Assembly: GCA_905234195.1 (NCBI GenBank)
Contig: CAJOFR010000019.1
Coordinates: 1 to 40,282, forward strand
DNA: 40,282 nucleotides
Reading direction: 5' to 3'
Origin: an uncultured Selenomonadaceae bacterium
GTDB taxonomy: Bacteria; Bacillota; Negativicutes; Selenomonadales; Selenomonadaceae
Program-made: the position numbers and the translations under genes
Shown here: positions 39,918-40,282 of the stretch, in pieces
How positions within the stretch are numbered: position 1 is the first letter of the stretch
Layout of the letters: each line of letters starts with the position of its first letter
Notes under the pieces: generated by a model
The model's database searches: none
Told to the model about the DNA's origin: nothing
The model's input: only the letters and a program-made list of their open reading frames with translations

Positions 39918-40148
39918 TTAGACGAAATATTTAATAGCGACAAGAATGCAGTCTATACCCAGCAAAACCAACACCGTCATATAAAAATCTCGTTTCAGAA
40001 AAAACTCTAATCTATTACACGATTTATTGAGTTTCGGAATGAAATAGCTTGAAAATGCAAAAATTAACCACAACACTATCAGAATCAGAAAAATAGCTGT
40101 AAAAAGCAATGTAGTCATTAAACAAGACTGCAAGACAAAATCCAACAA
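39918..40148 (-). CDS. Small two-helix membrane protein
   Basis: A 76-residue protein. The hydrophobic segments are TTLLFTAIFLILIVLWLIFA (about residues 12-36) and YMTVLVLLGIDCILVAIKYF at the C-terminus, with a basic loop between. TTG 40148 is chosen because AGGTGGTGAT lies 4 nt upstream; ATG 40118 has no RBS. Its stop overlaps the RBS of the regulator gene, so the two are co-transcribed. Function is unknown; it could be a second holin or an exclusion protein. Confidence 0.6.
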   Translation of the reverse strand: MLDFVLQSCLMTTLLFTAIFLILIVLWLIFAFSSYFIPKLNKSCNRLEFFLKRDFYMTVLVLLGIDCILVAIKYFV

Positions 40149-40184
40149 CTTAATCACCACCTGCCGCAATATCCTTGAATTTCC

Positions 40185-40282
40185 TGAACCTCCCACGATT
40201 AAAATCGCGGGGTTCTCGGGACTAGTGAGCCATTGCCCACTTCATTACCGAGCTATCCCCGTAGTTCCTACGGTTCTTATAT
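40185..40282 (-). ncRNA. Omega-RNA-like end of an IS200/IS605-family element
   Basis: Read on the minus strand this is a compact folded RNA region ending in a hairpin and GGAGGTTCA, the layout of TnpB-associated omega RNA at the right end of IS605/IS1341 elements. Hairpins are at 40192-40211, 40225-40240 and 40259-40273. CTCGG (40215-40219) can pair with CCGAG (40248-40252), a pseudoknot-like contact. The tnpB gene would lie beyond 40282. The guide would be the minus-strand sequence just left of 40185. Confidence 0.55.
40185..40282 (-). mobile_element. Partial IS200/IS605-type element, right end only
   Basis: The proposed element enters the window from the right and ends at TGAACC (40185-40190, minus strand GGTTCA). 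It inserted about 37 bp upstream of the TTG start of the small membrane protein gene. No transposase sequence is inside the window, so the element type rests on the end structure. Confidence 0.5.

Noticed and set aside
1-40282. tRNA genes, integrase and attachment sites
   Set aside because: No cloverleaf, recombinase motif or matching terminal repeat was recognised by eye; a computed search of flanking sequence would be needed to place att sites.

Overview
The window is the structural half of a contractile-tailed temperate phage (a myovirus-type prophage). The host is probably a Firmicute. The phage may come from the Negativicutes, judging by the tail-protein families and the mix of strong AGGAGGTGAT-type ribosome binding sites with frequent TTG starts. 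This host call is inference. No integrase, replication genes, tRNA or host housekeeping gene is visible, so the prophage ends are not both inside the window.

Layout. A minus-strand gene for a large composite amidoligase (147-2549) faces away from a plus-strand XRE repressor (2766-3059). The 216-bp gap between them holds a consensus minus-strand promoter, operator-like TCTTGAT repeats and the repressor promoter. A plus-strand late operon then runs to about 39.4 kb. It begins with a truncated IbrA-like gene and an IbrB/ParB-like gene, followed by terminase small and large subunits, portal and MuF (3.1-8.4 kb). An accessory patch at 8.4-10.6 kb holds a DNA methyltransferase broken by an HNH endonuclease cassette, then a Panacea (DUF4065) antitoxin with a partner gene. 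Head genes follow: protease with nested scaffold, decoration, capsid and neck genes (10.6-15.1 kb). The tail genes are sheath, tube, tail chaperones and tape measure (15.1-20.5 kb). A HicAB toxin-antitoxin module with its own promoter and terminator interrupts the tail genes (20.5-21.1 kb). The baseplate follows: Dit-like, plug, hub, spike, gp25-like, J and DUF2612 (21.2-26.7 kb).

The stretch from 26.7 to 38.0 kb is a modular tail-fibre and receptor-binding locus. It contains paralogous proteins with a shared C-terminal ATDAEV-type motif, Ig/MBG-like repeats, LamG-like domains, a DUF6273 domain and a small cystatin-like protein. Lysis genes (membrane protein, holin-like protein, Zn amidase) end the operon at 39434. 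Two convergent minus-strand genes follow: a sigma-region-4-like DUF1492/ArpU-type regulator and a small membrane protein. The window ends inside an omega-RNA-like right end of an IS200/IS605-family element whose tnpB would lie outside.

Most notable points. (1) The tape measure gene carries a 118/120-bp tandem duplication whose 2-nt difference breaks the frame; losing one unit would restore it. (2) Accessory cassettes carry their own promoters or terminators. (3) Several intrinsic terminators sit inside the late operon with no room for a promoter after them. (4) A tail protein family shares a C-terminal motif. (5) One small protein resembles cystatins (QPVRGTNY).
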